Shown one piece after another: positions 51,130 to 61,587 of a DNA stretch of 64,000 nucleotides. The stretch comes from Conchocele bisecta. Lineage: Eukaryota > Mollusca > Bivalvia > Lucinida > Thyasiridae. The first letter of the stretch is position 1; each line of letters begins with the position of its first letter. Location of the stretch: contig CM055279.1 in assembly GCA_029237695.1 (NCBI GenBank), positions 21,145,919 through 21,209,918 on the forward strand. The letters run 5' to 3'. A program made the position numbers and the translations under genes. The notes under the pieces were generated by a model. It saw only the letters and a program-made list of their open reading frames with translations, had not been told where the DNA came from and did not search any database.

Positions 51130-53220
51130 AAGTATTTGTATAAGACGTTAAACATTTTCACTTGTATAGTTGGGTTCAGAAAAACGATAGAACTCTTATT
51201 TTTTTCCCGTCAGTTTCTAGGTATATCGGAGACACAATATATGCCTTTAAATACAAGATAAATAATTAATTTTATTGACTGTGTCCCTCTTTGTGACTCG
51301 GCGAATCCCCTCAGGCTGATCAGATTTGTGGCACGTGCCGAGTATTAAAATACATTATGTCGCCCTTAATGTTTGTTGTTATACGTAATTGATTAAGCGT
51401 GCCATATGGGAAGTGTCAATGGGTGAAACTAGCATACCTGATAGTGATATATATAGACGATGTAGGTACTGATCAACCTGTTGATTGATCAACTTAGTTA
51501 CTACATATATCCCTATTACATATATCCCCGAGGAGAAAAATGTGAATTAATTGTCGCAATCAGTGTAAAGCTAGGATGACCATGAACTGCTTCACTGTCT
51601 GATTATGTTATGGTGGTCTAGCCCAGTGACGTATGCACAACTCTAGAAGACTTCAGCAGACTTGAGTAACCAGAACTATAAGTTATATCTGTATTTGCTG
51701 GAAGATATGCTTAATGTTTCGCTTATTTAAGAGTGAACTGTGAATAGTCAAATAAAAGTGCACACATATGTATATACATATGTTCTTATCGGCTGATATG
51801 GAATCTACGCTGGTATGAGAATGGTATTTCAATCGGGTTTTGTCATAGCGGTATATATTGATTGATGTGCGAATGTACATGGAAAGTGCCGCAATTTGAA
51901 GCAAACATAGTTAAACGGTAGTCATCATAGTCTATTTTACATAAGACCAATTGATTAATTGTAATTGCCATAATGAAATTTAGATAAACGTATACATTTT
52001 CATTTCTTTTTATATAGCCGACGTATGGTTCACTACAGGAGATTACGTTCCGTCCATACACAGATGCTTTTTTTACTTCTTATTTACCAGTGTCTACATG
52101 ATCTCCATAAACTATACTAATTTACCCTTGCACATTATCGTATGTGTGCGTATGGGCCATGCATCACCGTGTTATCTGTTTATAATTATTTTGGGATCAT
52201 GTTCGCAGTACGTTTAGTTTCATGTTCACTTATATTGTATTGTGTTTTTTTTACGGTGACAATTAATATGTACAATTCTTAAAGATGCCTTTATATCATA
52301 CCGGAATAGTACATCATATTTATGTTTAGAGCACACGTGGAATGGGAATCAATGCAGCCCTGTCCTTTTCTCAGTTGACCACCAGTTGATAATTTGGCGA
52401 TAAATAAGGCCGTGGAAATTGCATTATCATGATTAAAGCGAATAGTTCCATACTTTAGAAATCTCCAATTATATCGACCAATGTATCAAATTAAAGCTAT
52501 GCGATTTATCTTTAATATAACATACACTATTATGTAATAGGTAAATGGATGTGTAATTTGTTAAGGGTTCCGTGAGTTCCGGGGATTATCTCTGCATTTT
52601 TACTGTCTAATCCGCAACAGACAGAGTGCTATTTTCAATCCACATTAAACTACTTTTCACAATGACCAATTTTACAAATCCATATATCAAATTAAAGCTA
52701 CGAATATCACCTTTAATGTGGTGCATCTCAAATTGCTACACTGTTTTAAGAAATATAAATGTTTAATATATTAATGAGTTCCGGGGATTCTGAGCACCGT
52801 TTTCAGGGAGAAAACAAACCTAAGAAAATGTATTTTTCAATGGAAAAATGTATAACTTTGCGGTATATCCAAATTAGTTCATCTATATACCACATTAAAT
52901 CTAATAGCATCACACAATAAAATCGGTCATAGGTGACATAACGTATGGCCGCATTTGCGATTTCCGTTTTTTATTCGTTTTATATTATAACTATTCCGGG
53001 GAATAAACTCGCCCTAAAATTAGTTTAGCAAAATAAAATGTGCCAAATACTGAAATAGGCATAATTGTTGAGTATTGCGTATAAACCAACTGATGATTAG
53101 TATTAATTTTCTGCAATGTTAAATAAAAGTCATAATAGCAAATAAGAATATAAAATAAGCATAATCAAATAAAGAAAATAAATATTTCGTTCATTGTTTA
53201 TGGTTTGTAAAATTTATCCA
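51130..53220. other. Unassigned AT-rich interval
   Basis: It has a small palindrome at 51297-51348 (ACTCGGCGAATCCCC and partner) and another at 51470-51500. The phrases GTTCCGGGGATT and AAATTAAAGCTA recur at 52480-52800. No exon was found here, including any GDS block for the SGNH-like gene. Confidence 0.4.
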
Positions 53221-53222
53221 AG

Positions 53223-53264
53223 ATGGAGTCCTGTGATAAAAGATTCTACGAAGATGAGACAATT
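53223..53264 (+). CDS. NAA38: Possible NAA38 first coding exon
   Basis: ATG in good context (caagATGG) opens 14 codons ending at a GTATGA donor in phase 0, which matches the phase of the next exon. Its acidic residues fit, but no conserved motif proves it. An alternative is a start nearer 47.6 kb. Confidence 0.35.
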
Positions 53265-56200
53265 GTATGATATTTCACGAATTGTAAACTAATACGATAG
53301 TGTATACATTATTATATATAATAATTCTAGTTCACACAATCGTTTTAGTATCTTAGTCGCACTGTTGTTAGGACATGCCCCAGAAACACGTCATGGGATT
53401 ATCAAGTCCCTCGTAATATTTGTGGGTGGGGTACATTATAGCTCGGAAATTATTTGTCAAACTGGCGACTGGCAATACTCAAACAGGCCTGCCCATAATC
53501 TCTGCGAGGGAGTGTGGCAGTATCAATAGATAGATAGATAGAACTAAGAACATAAAATATACAATTGTGTAGTTTCCATGTGTGGTGGTGAGACACGATC
53601 GCCTGATTAGCTCATACATACATATGAGGTTGATGCCTGGCTGCCAAAGGATAAGAAGGCGAGGAGTGTAGTGTCCGTGTGTGGTGGTGAAACAGGATCT
53701 CCCGGTTAGCTCCGTTGGTAAGAGCGCTGTGCTAGTGTTAAGGGGGTCTCATGGGTTTGAAACCCCACATCGGGCAACACTTATTCCCCTTAGAAATACT
53801 TCAATTTGAAAATCTGTCTTTTTTTAAAAACGTGTTTTAACCCCCCATGTTAATATCCCATAGAAAAACTATGTTTCCCAATTAAGATAATAAACGGAAT
53901 TTCATGGAATATACAACATTGCGGAAGGAAACGTTTATTATTTTGAAAAATGTACTTAATGGCGGATTTTCTTCATCTTTATCATGTTGTAGCATCGCAT
54001 TCATTACTTGAGATTTTGTGCCGGTGCCATATATATATATTTTTTTTTTTTCTTCAGGAGGAACACAACAGCACAGTGGCTGCTATCTGTAGAAACAAAC
54101 TGGAACGGTGGCTTAATAAGAGCATGAAGATCCAGATGACGGATGGACGTACGCTTATAGGTTAGTACCAGCGCTCCATTGAAAATAGCCTATTTCACCA
54201 TCATTGAAAATAGCCTATTTCACCAACAATGAAAATAGCCTATTTCACCAACATTGCAAAGTATTCTTTTCTAGCAAAGTATACTTTGAGGGAGAAATTT
54301 TCAATTTAAAGATAAATTTATTAATTTTTATTATACTGAATTTATTACATTATCACAGCCATTTTGGCTGTGATAATGTAATAAATTCAGTATAATAATT
54401 CTGCATATTTGTAATCATCAAATATATGCAGTCGTTAGTTCTATATGAAATAATGCATTTTGGGAAAAATAAATGATTACTCCCTGAAAGTATACTTTGC
54501 AAGATAAGTATACTTTGCAATGTTGGTGAAATCGGCTACTGATAAGGTGCGCATTGGCGTATTTTTCGCACTTATTTTAGCTGAATATGCATTGTTTATC
54601 AACAGTGGGAGTACAAAATACACACAGCAATGTGAAAATATGCATGGATTTTCAAATTGAGTTACTTGGAAATACTGTAATAAAGTTAAAAATGTACTTA
54701 GTTGAGCTGAAATTTTAAAATGCTTTAACCGTAAGACTAAGAGGTAGGGACTTGATACTTGGTGTGTGCTATTCTTATGGTGTGTAGATGCGCAATGTAA
54801 ATTTAAATTTTGGATTCGACCCCGATCATGGATTATCTCCCCCTTTTCGGCTTAGCATTTGGGAAAAGTTGGTAGATTGCGATGGCGCGCCATCGACTGT
54901 GCTCTAGTACATAATTTGTTTCCTTGCTCGGATCTGCATTACATTTCACACACGCATTGCTCCAATGGTCCTCTACCGTCATGTGAAAAATCCATGTTTG
55001 TGCCACCCCCGCTAAGCCCAGAGTCAAGGTCACAGGCCCACAGAAAAATACATATTTAGTGGTACCTGGGGCCTAGCGGGATATATCTAAAACCCATTTC
55101 AGTCAAATATAGTAAATATTTGCTTGTAGATATTATATCTGTATTTTCTATGTTGCAGTACTGGTACATGTAGGTTATGGTAGTTTGTCTGATTTTGTGT
55201 TTCAGGTATATTTGTATGCACAGATCGTGACAAAAATGTGATCCTGGGATCCTGTGAGGAATATCTTAAACCGCCAGGTGAGTTTATACCGATGAAGGTT
55301 ATACAGTGGAACCTCTCTAAACCGGACACCCTGGGAGGTTCCCAGGGTGTCCGGTTTAGAGATGTTCCACTGTAATTCAGATATATGTGGATAAAGCATC
55401 CGTTACACAACTCAAGACATCGCTATCCCACCGTTCCATCCACAGTTATGCCCCTTTTTCGACTCGGAATATATATATCAGGGATTCCGCTGGGGAAAAT
55501 ACAAAAATCGCCACTTCTGTTCATTCCTACCATCAAATGCAGGAGTACTTAATTTAAATTGACTTCCCTGTCCCACCTATCCATCCGCAGTTATGCCCCT
55601 TTTCGACTCTGAAAATAATTTTTTCTCCATTTTTTCTCCAATCACTCACTCAGTGGTTGCTGTTGTATTCATGAATGCTCAACAGCGTGTTAGCATTTTG
55701 TTTTACAAACAATTTTCTAGTTTCTAGTTTTACTGGTAGTGACTCGCGGTGGTATCGGGCTATTTTCATATGCAAATGAGGCATGATATTTTTTAATTAT
55801 TTATACTAATGAAAAGTGTCACCTGAAAAAATAATATTTTCGATATATTATATGGTATGATCATTGCACATCAAAACAAGAAATGCGTCTGTCGAACGCG
55901 GATGCCACCTGCAGCATATTTGAGAAACTGTGACAAAGTGGTTAACCGAAATTTGAGAAACTGTGACAAAGTGGTTAACCGAAAAGTGTGACGGACGGAC
56001 AGACGGACAGACTGACGGTCCAAACACTATATGCCACCCGTTTCTTCGAAACCCGATGGCATAAAAATAAATATAGAGAATAAATAGTAATGTCCGTTAG
56101 CGTTATAAGGCAACACGGTTATCGCTCCTGATATCAGTGTGGAAATTTACGTCTGATGTCAAAATTTTGTATAATAATGCCAATCAGTAGGTAGGGTAAT

Positions 56201-56460
56201 GGTGAATGAAGGTTTATTTTGCAAGAAAATATCTCAGATGATGTCTCTGATATAAAGAACATTTTGTGCCTATTGAGTGGGTATGTACCTTTAAATCTGA
56301 AAGTTTGTACGTCAGTTTTGTAATTACATGTTACACATTTCCTTCAGATGAGGATCAGAGAGAGGAGCCACGGATATTGGGTTTAGCCATGGTCCCCGGT
56401 CACCATATAGTCAGTATTCACATAGACGATAACTGTCTACAGCAACAAGATATATTATGA
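53223..56460 (+). CDS. NAA38: NAA38 / LSMD1, NatC auxiliary subunit (Lsm domain)
   Basis: Certain exons are 54058-54160, 55206-55277 and 56348-56460 (95 codons plus TGA). A possible first coding exon is 53223-53264 ([14 protein letters not shown]). NAA38 is the small Lsm-fold subunit that, with NAA30 and NAA35, forms the NatC N-terminal acetyltransferase acting co-translationally at the ribosome. The Lsm Sm1 motif is [17 protein letters not shown] and continues [20 protein letters not shown]. The Sm2-type block is [20 protein letters not shown]. The total of 109 residues with the proposed exon compares with about 125 in human. Acidic residues before the domain fit the family. Confidence 0.93.
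53571..53775 (+). repeat. tRNA-like sequence, probably a SINE head, in two diverged copies
   Basis: CCCGGTTAGCTCCGTTGGTA resembles an A box region and GGGTTTGAAACCCC a B box with T arm; the ends CCCG/CGGG can pair (53701-53775). The anticodon arm does not pair well, so it is not a working tRNA. A diverged first copy starts at 53571 with the same GTGTGGTGGTGA lead. Confidence 0.55.
54058..54160 (+). CDS. NAA38: NAA38 exon, Lsm domain start
   Basis: A T-rich tract and cttcag precede GAGGAACAC. The exon encodes [20 protein letters not shown] and then [15 protein letters not shown], with donor gttagt at 54161. A cluster of P1 palindrome ends begins 25 bases downstream. Confidence 0.94.
54176..54760. 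mobile_element. P1 MITE with a triplicated left end, inside a P3-type MITE
   Basis: The host GCGCTCCA / GATAAGGTGCGCATTGG is a P3-type MITE split by P1. The P1 end ATAGCCTATTTCACCA is present three times (54188, 54215, 54238). The body ends GGTGAAATCGGCTA at 54538, then CTG. Located in NAA38 intron. Confidence 0.7.
55206..55277 (+). CDS. NAA38: NAA38 exon, Lsm domain middle
   Basis: A 72-base exon from tttcag to gtgagt encoding [20 protein letters not shown] and LKPP. It is followed 28 bases later by a short palindrome (55305-55373). Confidence 0.94.
55305..55373. repeat. Palindrome with GGAACCTCTCTAAACCGGAC arms
   Basis: A near-perfect inverted repeat centred on CCCTGGGAGGTTCCCAGGG. A decayed relative is at 12930-12992, and single arms occur near 13090-13140 and 63000. 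Confidence 0.75.
55374..56347. other. NAA38 intron with a CGGAC-type repeat
   Basis: At 55870-56066 a repeat starting AAGAAATGCGTCTGTCGAAC has a duplicated block TTGAGAAACTGTGACAAAGT and a GACGGACGGACAGACGG tract. The rest is unassigned. Confidence 0.5.
56348..56460 (+). CDS. NAA38: NAA38 terminal exon
   Basis: Acceptor tccttcag. The exon encodes [37 protein letters not shown] and TGA at 56458. The [13 protein letters not shown] block is diagnostic for NAA38. Confidence 0.95.
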
Positions 56461-56620
56461 TAGCAACTTAATGGTGGTTCCTCCCGGTAGTCACCATATA
56501 GTCGGTCTGTCTACAGAAGCAAGACATATTATGGAGTCAACTGAACTTCAATGATGATTCATATGGTAGTCACCATATAGTCAGTATTCACAGTATTTGA
56601 CAGATCTATCCATCAATAAT

Positions 56621-57164
56621 TCCAGCAGAAAAATATTTACACAATTCCCTCATATTTGATTGGTCCGTAGCAAATCTCTGTCCAAAATTTATATCCCAGT
56701 AAACTCCCACACTGAACTACTTTCCGTAACCGTCAGGCGCAGTTAAAATAATTCTTAAGAAAACGGAAAATAAACACATTTTCTTCATGAATTTATTTCA
56801 AATGCTGGAATTATAATGAATGAATGGCCTTTTTGTTGAATTTATCGGGGATATAAACTTGGAAAAGTCGCGGGAATACTGGACGAGGCCTTCCGGCCTT
56901 CGTCCAGTATTCCCGCGACTTTTCCAAGTTTATACCCCGATAAATTCCACAAAAAGGCCATTCATTCCTATAATAACCAATAGGATAAAAATAAACAATT
57001 GGCGATAAAAAATTACAATTTTCGAAAAAAAAAAAATGATTTTTTTTTCTTTTCGAAAATTGTAATTTTTTATGCCAATTGTTTATTTTTATCGCCAATT
57101 GCGAAAGTGGTTTTTTCCAAATTTATACCCCGATAAATTCCACAAAAAGGCTATTCATTCCTAC
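56621..57164. mobile_element. P5 MITE (inverted) with an additional half copy
   Basis: ATTCCAGCAGAAAAATATTT to GGCCATTCATTCC, with the palindrome ACTGGACGAGGCCTTCCGGC in the centre. Then an inverted repeat 57000-57075 (AATTACAATTTTCGAAA and partner) and a half P5 end at 57114-57164. Confidence 0.72.
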
Positions 57165-57219
57165 AGTGTTACTGAATTCTTGTTCTGAAGTTATCACTCC
57201 TTGCTTACTGGCTATACCT

Positions 57220-57445
57220 TACGGAGCCCCACAGGGGACATGGATTTTTTTATTAATTTGTTCCCATGAAATAACAATTTGTTCCCCCAATTTAACAATT
57301 TTTTCCCTCGAATTAACAATTCGTTCCCACAATATAACAATTTGTTCCATCGAATTGACAATTCGTTCCCTCAATTTAGCAATTCGTTCCCACGTGGGAA
57401 CAAATTAATAAAAAAAGAATTCTACGTGCCCTGCGGGGCTCCGTA
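57220..57445. mobile_element. MITE with TACGGAGCCCC ends and a minisatellite interior, 6-base duplication
   Basis: TACGGAGCCCCACAGGG is mirrored by CCCTGCGGGGCTCCGTA. ATACCT lies on both sides (57214-57219, 57446-57451). The interior is about six units of about 22-24 bases with AACAATTTGTTCCC / AACAATTCGTTCCC. The long frames are artefacts of it. Confidence 0.82.
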
Positions 57446-57603
57446 ATACCTCGACGGGCGTATAGTGTCCCCTTTGGCACTGTTGGTGTATATTTACTGC
57501 ATATCTCAATGAAGGTATATATTGTTGTGACGATTGCATTGTTGTTGTCATTTGTTTGACCGTCCTCGCTCCCAACATATAGTTTTGTGCAGCATGAACT
57601 CGG

Positions 57604-57801
57604 TTAACCCTTTCAACACTACCGACCTGTATTGTCGTATTAGAAAAGATCCGGAAGTAATTTTCATATTTTTTAGAACAAAAACAACACCTTTTCATAA
57701 ATGTACTAATCTGAAAATTGTTTTGTGGCGATTGGATTGCTTGCAAAATGAACACATCAACATTCATTCCAATACTGATTACTTAGGTGTGAAAGGGTTA
57801 A
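57604..57801. mobile_element. MITE with TTAACCCTTT ends
   Basis: TTAACCCTTTCAACACTACC is mirrored by GGTGTGAAAGGGTTAA. It shares the ACCTTTTCATAAATG interior with 22112-22356. Confidence 0.65.
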
Positions 57802-59060
57802 TGATGGTTGCTGGTCACATTCACATAGTCAATACTTGTTTACAACAGAATGTGTTACAATGTCAGATGACACAGTTCTTTCTCTGTTCAGCGTCGCGTG
57901 TGGGTAGGTTTTTAGAGTGGTTGTGTGAAAAAACAAACTCTATATGCTATTTGACACTATTTACTGGGGAAGTAATATGAAAACTGATTGGAGATGTGTG
58001 CACGTTTTATATCCGTTCATGAATTTATACATACGTTTAATTAGAGTATTTTCTTCTTATTTTTTGGTGGCGGAAATTTAAATTTATGCTAAAAACTTCC
58101 TCAACCCTTCCTCAACACTTTGCAGACTGCAAAGGGTTGAGGAAGTTCTTAACATAAATTTACATTCGTTTTTTTTTTTCAAGATCTTGTTTTTACCGGA
58201 TACACCGGATACATAGGTAACATTAATAGTATTGATCAAACACCCACACCCACACCGACAACAATAAACCAATATTACTATCCTACTCTTTGTGCCTGGG
58301 AGAGAATGAGCCGAAAAAGTAGCTGCTGGATCTAATCAACAGCGCAGGATATATTAATCCCTCAATACACCGTGATAGTATCGGTGTGTCCGGTATGCTA
58401 CGCGGTTTCCGGCAGCTCTGTCGATTCATCAATACACAGCATCAGTATGTCAGATGTGGTGCGTGGTATCCGGCAGATCACCAGGCAATATAAAATATAT
58501 AGCTGCTGTATTCATACGCACGAAATGTCTTGATTCGTATTTTCCAAAATTTAACTGATAAACTGAGCCAAAAACTGAAAACTATAGAGAATAGTATATG
58601 TAGGTTTTTACATACAAAGCAAGACAGACCAAAACGCCATAGGATAAGTTGGCACAGGGCACTATTTTCTTCTCGTACTCGCTGTTTAGTCGTAGCACGA
58701 CAATATGGCTGCCCCCATAGAAATTTGCGTGACATAATATGCTATCTCAAGGGAGATAACCTATAATAATGGCATGGCCTAATTTACAGTATGATAGTTA
58801 AGCTTTTCTACTGACGTGAACATAAACTGTCTACGTCATCACAATACGTTGCATTATTGATTTATTCTTATACAAGTTGAAAACTTCCCGCGTTCGATTT
58901 CACTCCACATGCTCGAGGACCCAGAATAATCTGTGGTTATTGCGCACCCATTAAATAGAGGGTCTGACATAACTGAACATGTATATGGCCAATTTTAGGA
59001 TTTGTGGAGCCTTTATCAAATACGAAACAAAACGAATATAGTATTAGCATACCATAAACA
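57802..59060. other. Unassigned sequence with short palindromes
   Basis: At 58080-58160 TTCCTCAACCCTT and partner form a hairpin shared with 4600-5210. At 58745-58760 is AAGGGAGATAAC, also seen at 9880. ATGGCTGCCCCCATAG at 58703 opens only ten codons. No gene is supported. Confidence 0.4.
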
Positions 59061-59453
59061 TTGTGGGAACATGCGATGGGTAATTAACGATGGGGATTCA
59101 TCCTTACCGGAATACCGAACGGAGACCTGGTTTGGCCCTCAGGTACATCTTTGGCATTCTGATATGTGAGGGATAAATCTGGTTTTACCCCTTATATGAG
59201 TAATATGATTATTCCTAATACTATTAATTTTAGGTGAAGTGGCAAGTGACTTTGGTGTGGTATGGACTTGACACCAGGTCTGGTTATTCTAATTTCAGGG
59301 CTGAATATATATTTATTTCTATGTAAATATTACTTTCTGATTTTGGGATCCCCCACCCCAAAATGCAGCAGGCTATATGCAGGATCGAATCCGTTGGCCC
59401 GGCCTTAAATGACATTAGCTGTTGATAGGCCGTTACACATCAATAAACAAACA
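59061..59453 (+). mobile_element. SINE I, diverged copy
   Basis: TTGTGGGAACATGCGATGGG, body CCTGGTTTGGCCCTCAGG, tail GATAGGCCGTTACACATCAA with AAAC units. Confidence 0.75.
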
Positions 59454-59635
59454 GACCATAAAAAAAGATGATATTTATAAATCATACAGTAGCATTTAAA
59501 ACACGGGGGATTCCTAAGTATAATTAAGTCTAATTTTAAAACCCAAACAGTTGGCGCAAACATGTGACATCACAACTGATGTGATGGTATGCAGCAACCA
59601 GCCGTCAATGGTACTGGACGCTTCGGACCAGCGGG

Positions 59636-59858
59636 CCGTTTCACTAAACTTCGTACGACTAACATGTTCGGGACTGCAAAATTATGATAGTCTGTAAATT
59701 TCACATTACAAAAGTTTTCTTGTAAATAATTATTAGATTTACATTTATTGAGCATAGGCTATGCTCAATAAATGTAAATCCATCCATTGAAATTCTCAGA
59801 CGATCATAAAATTGTAGTACGAAATTTTAGTAGTACGAAGTTTAGTGAAACAGCGCCC
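59636..59858. mobile_element. P2 palindromic MITE
   Basis: GGCCGTTTCACTAAACTTCG mirrored at the right (GTTTAGTGAAACAGCG). The central loop is shortened to GAGCATAGGCTATGCTC. Flanks CCAGC and CCAGG. Confidence 0.8.
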
Positions 59859-60097
59859 AGGCGTTTCGTACAGTTTTCATTGCAATTAAATCCGATAATT
59901 GCTGGTGTCGTGAATAATTTTGCATCCAATAACGTTGTCTATAGTTCGCCATAATTTGTATAAATCAGGAATTCCTTGGCTAAGCTATTATCACAACTTA
60001 ATTATGAGGAAATAATAAAACACTGGAACATCATACCTCGGTAACAGTGTTCGGTGTCATCATAACGTCATCCTGTTCCCCTTGTTATATTACGTGA

Positions 60098-60212
60098 CCA
60101 GGGCCTGGTTGTTCAATACCTCTGTTAGCTTAACAGACTGTTAAATCCTTAGCAATGCTAAGGATTTAACAGTCTGTTAAGCTAACAGAAGCTTTGAGCA
60201 ACCGGGCCCTGG
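60098..60212. mobile_element. P6 short palindromic MITE
   Basis: Near-perfect palindrome of 115 bases. Left CCAGGGCCTGGTTGTTCAA, right with GAGCAACCGGGCCCTGG, centre ATCCTTAGCAATGCTAAGGAT. Outer bases read CCAGG and CCTGG, like P2 flanks. Confidence 0.8.
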
Positions 60213-60381
60213 CTGCGTGTTTTTATTCACGGTTTCCCATAACAATCAACAGTGATATTATACATGTAATTTCAAAAATTTGCTTTAAAACACATTTTTC
60301 ATAGATTTTTGCTCTGTTTCAACCATGGATTGAAATACGGTACTAATTGTCCATTTGATATAATTTGCCAATTTGCATTTT

Positions 60382-61396
60382 TAGCTCACCTGAGCGAAGC
60401 TCATGTGAGCTATTGTTACCGCAATGTGTCCGTCGTCGTCGTCCGTGAACATTTTCGAACGTCTTCTCCTCGGTAACCATTGGGCCTATAGTCACCAAAC
60501 TTCATGGTCATGGTCCTTAGGTAGGGGGATTACAAAATTGTTAAAATGACGTCATTACGTAATCCAAGATGGCTGCCGTCTAAAAATAGCACAAAGTCTT
60601 CAAAAATCTTCTTCTCAAGAACCACCAACCGGATTTCGACAAAACTTGGTAGGAATGATCGATGTATAACGCTCTTTCAAAGTTGTTAAAATGGTGACCC
60701 CGGGGTCAAAAATGGGCGTGGCCCGTAGGGTCAAATTGGGATCAAATTTTATTTTTGACCGAATATGGTCATGTCTATATCAAGTCGAAGGTATCAAAGA
60801 GGCGATCGCTCTGGTACATTATTTGTCAAAATTGGAATGTTATGTCATCCAAGATGGCTGCCGAAAAGTCAAAAGGTTGTTCTTTTATTAGAGATTTCAA
60901 AATTCTTCTTCATACGAACCGCTTGACCCATGGTGGCCATACTTCACAGTTATGGTCCATGGGTGAAGCCTTTTCAGATTTGTTAAAATGGAGGTTGTCG
61001 CTAATCCAAGATGGCCGCCGTCTAAAAATAGCAAAAATTCTTAAAAAATCTTCTTCTCATGAACCGCCAGCCGGATTTCGACGAAACTTGGTAGGAATGA
61101 TCGACGTAGAATGCTCTTTCAAAACTTTAAAATGGTGACACCAGGGTCAAAAATGGGCGTGGCCCGTGCGGTTTTCTCAGGAACCACATGGCCGATGCTG
61201 GCCAAACTTCATAGTATCTTAAGATCCTTGGTGAGGCATTTTCAGATTTGGTAAAATGAGAGTCATCGCTTAATCCAAGATGATCGCCATCTAAAAATAA
61301 CACAATTTTTTTAAAACGCATATGAACTCAATGTCACATTCTCCTCTGGTGTTCATGGAGTCAGATGAGCGAATTAGGGCTATCATGACCCTCTTG
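60382..61396 (+). mobile_element. Helentron-like (HINE) repeat
   Basis: TAGCTCACCTGAGCGAAGCT start. The end has ATCATGACCC-TCTTG, where the hairpin has decayed. The interior blocks are the same as in 6905-8094. Confidence 0.7.
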
Positions 61397-61587
61397 TTCT
61401 ATGTTCTGAATCTCTTGGGGCTTCAATTGTCAAATTGTTTCTTTAAATTAACCGTTTCACTCCATATTCCCATTATTGGATATTCCATACTAATGCAGAT
61501 TTTTATTTTAGAATTGAAACATACTTGCAGATACAGCCGTCTCATCAGGATCTGCAGTGTTTGCACATGTTGGCTTTATGGTCTCAG

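Noticed and set aside
51297..51348. GDS-like codons (GGGGATTCG) as the missing nucleophile exon of the SGNH fragment
   Set aside because: They lie in a small palindrome, lead quickly to a stop, and no splice sites fit.
53701..53775. Functional tRNA gene
   Set aside because: A and B box-like motifs are present, but the anticodon arm does not pair and the A box is changed. It fits a SINE head better.
57534..57980. 148-codon plus-strand frame
   Set aside because: It overlaps a MITE (57604-57801) whose relative at 22112 has no open frame. No domain is seen.
58703..58735. Short start ATGGCTGCCCCCATAGAAAT as a gene start
   Set aside because: Only ten codons, with no donor site or downstream exon that continues it.
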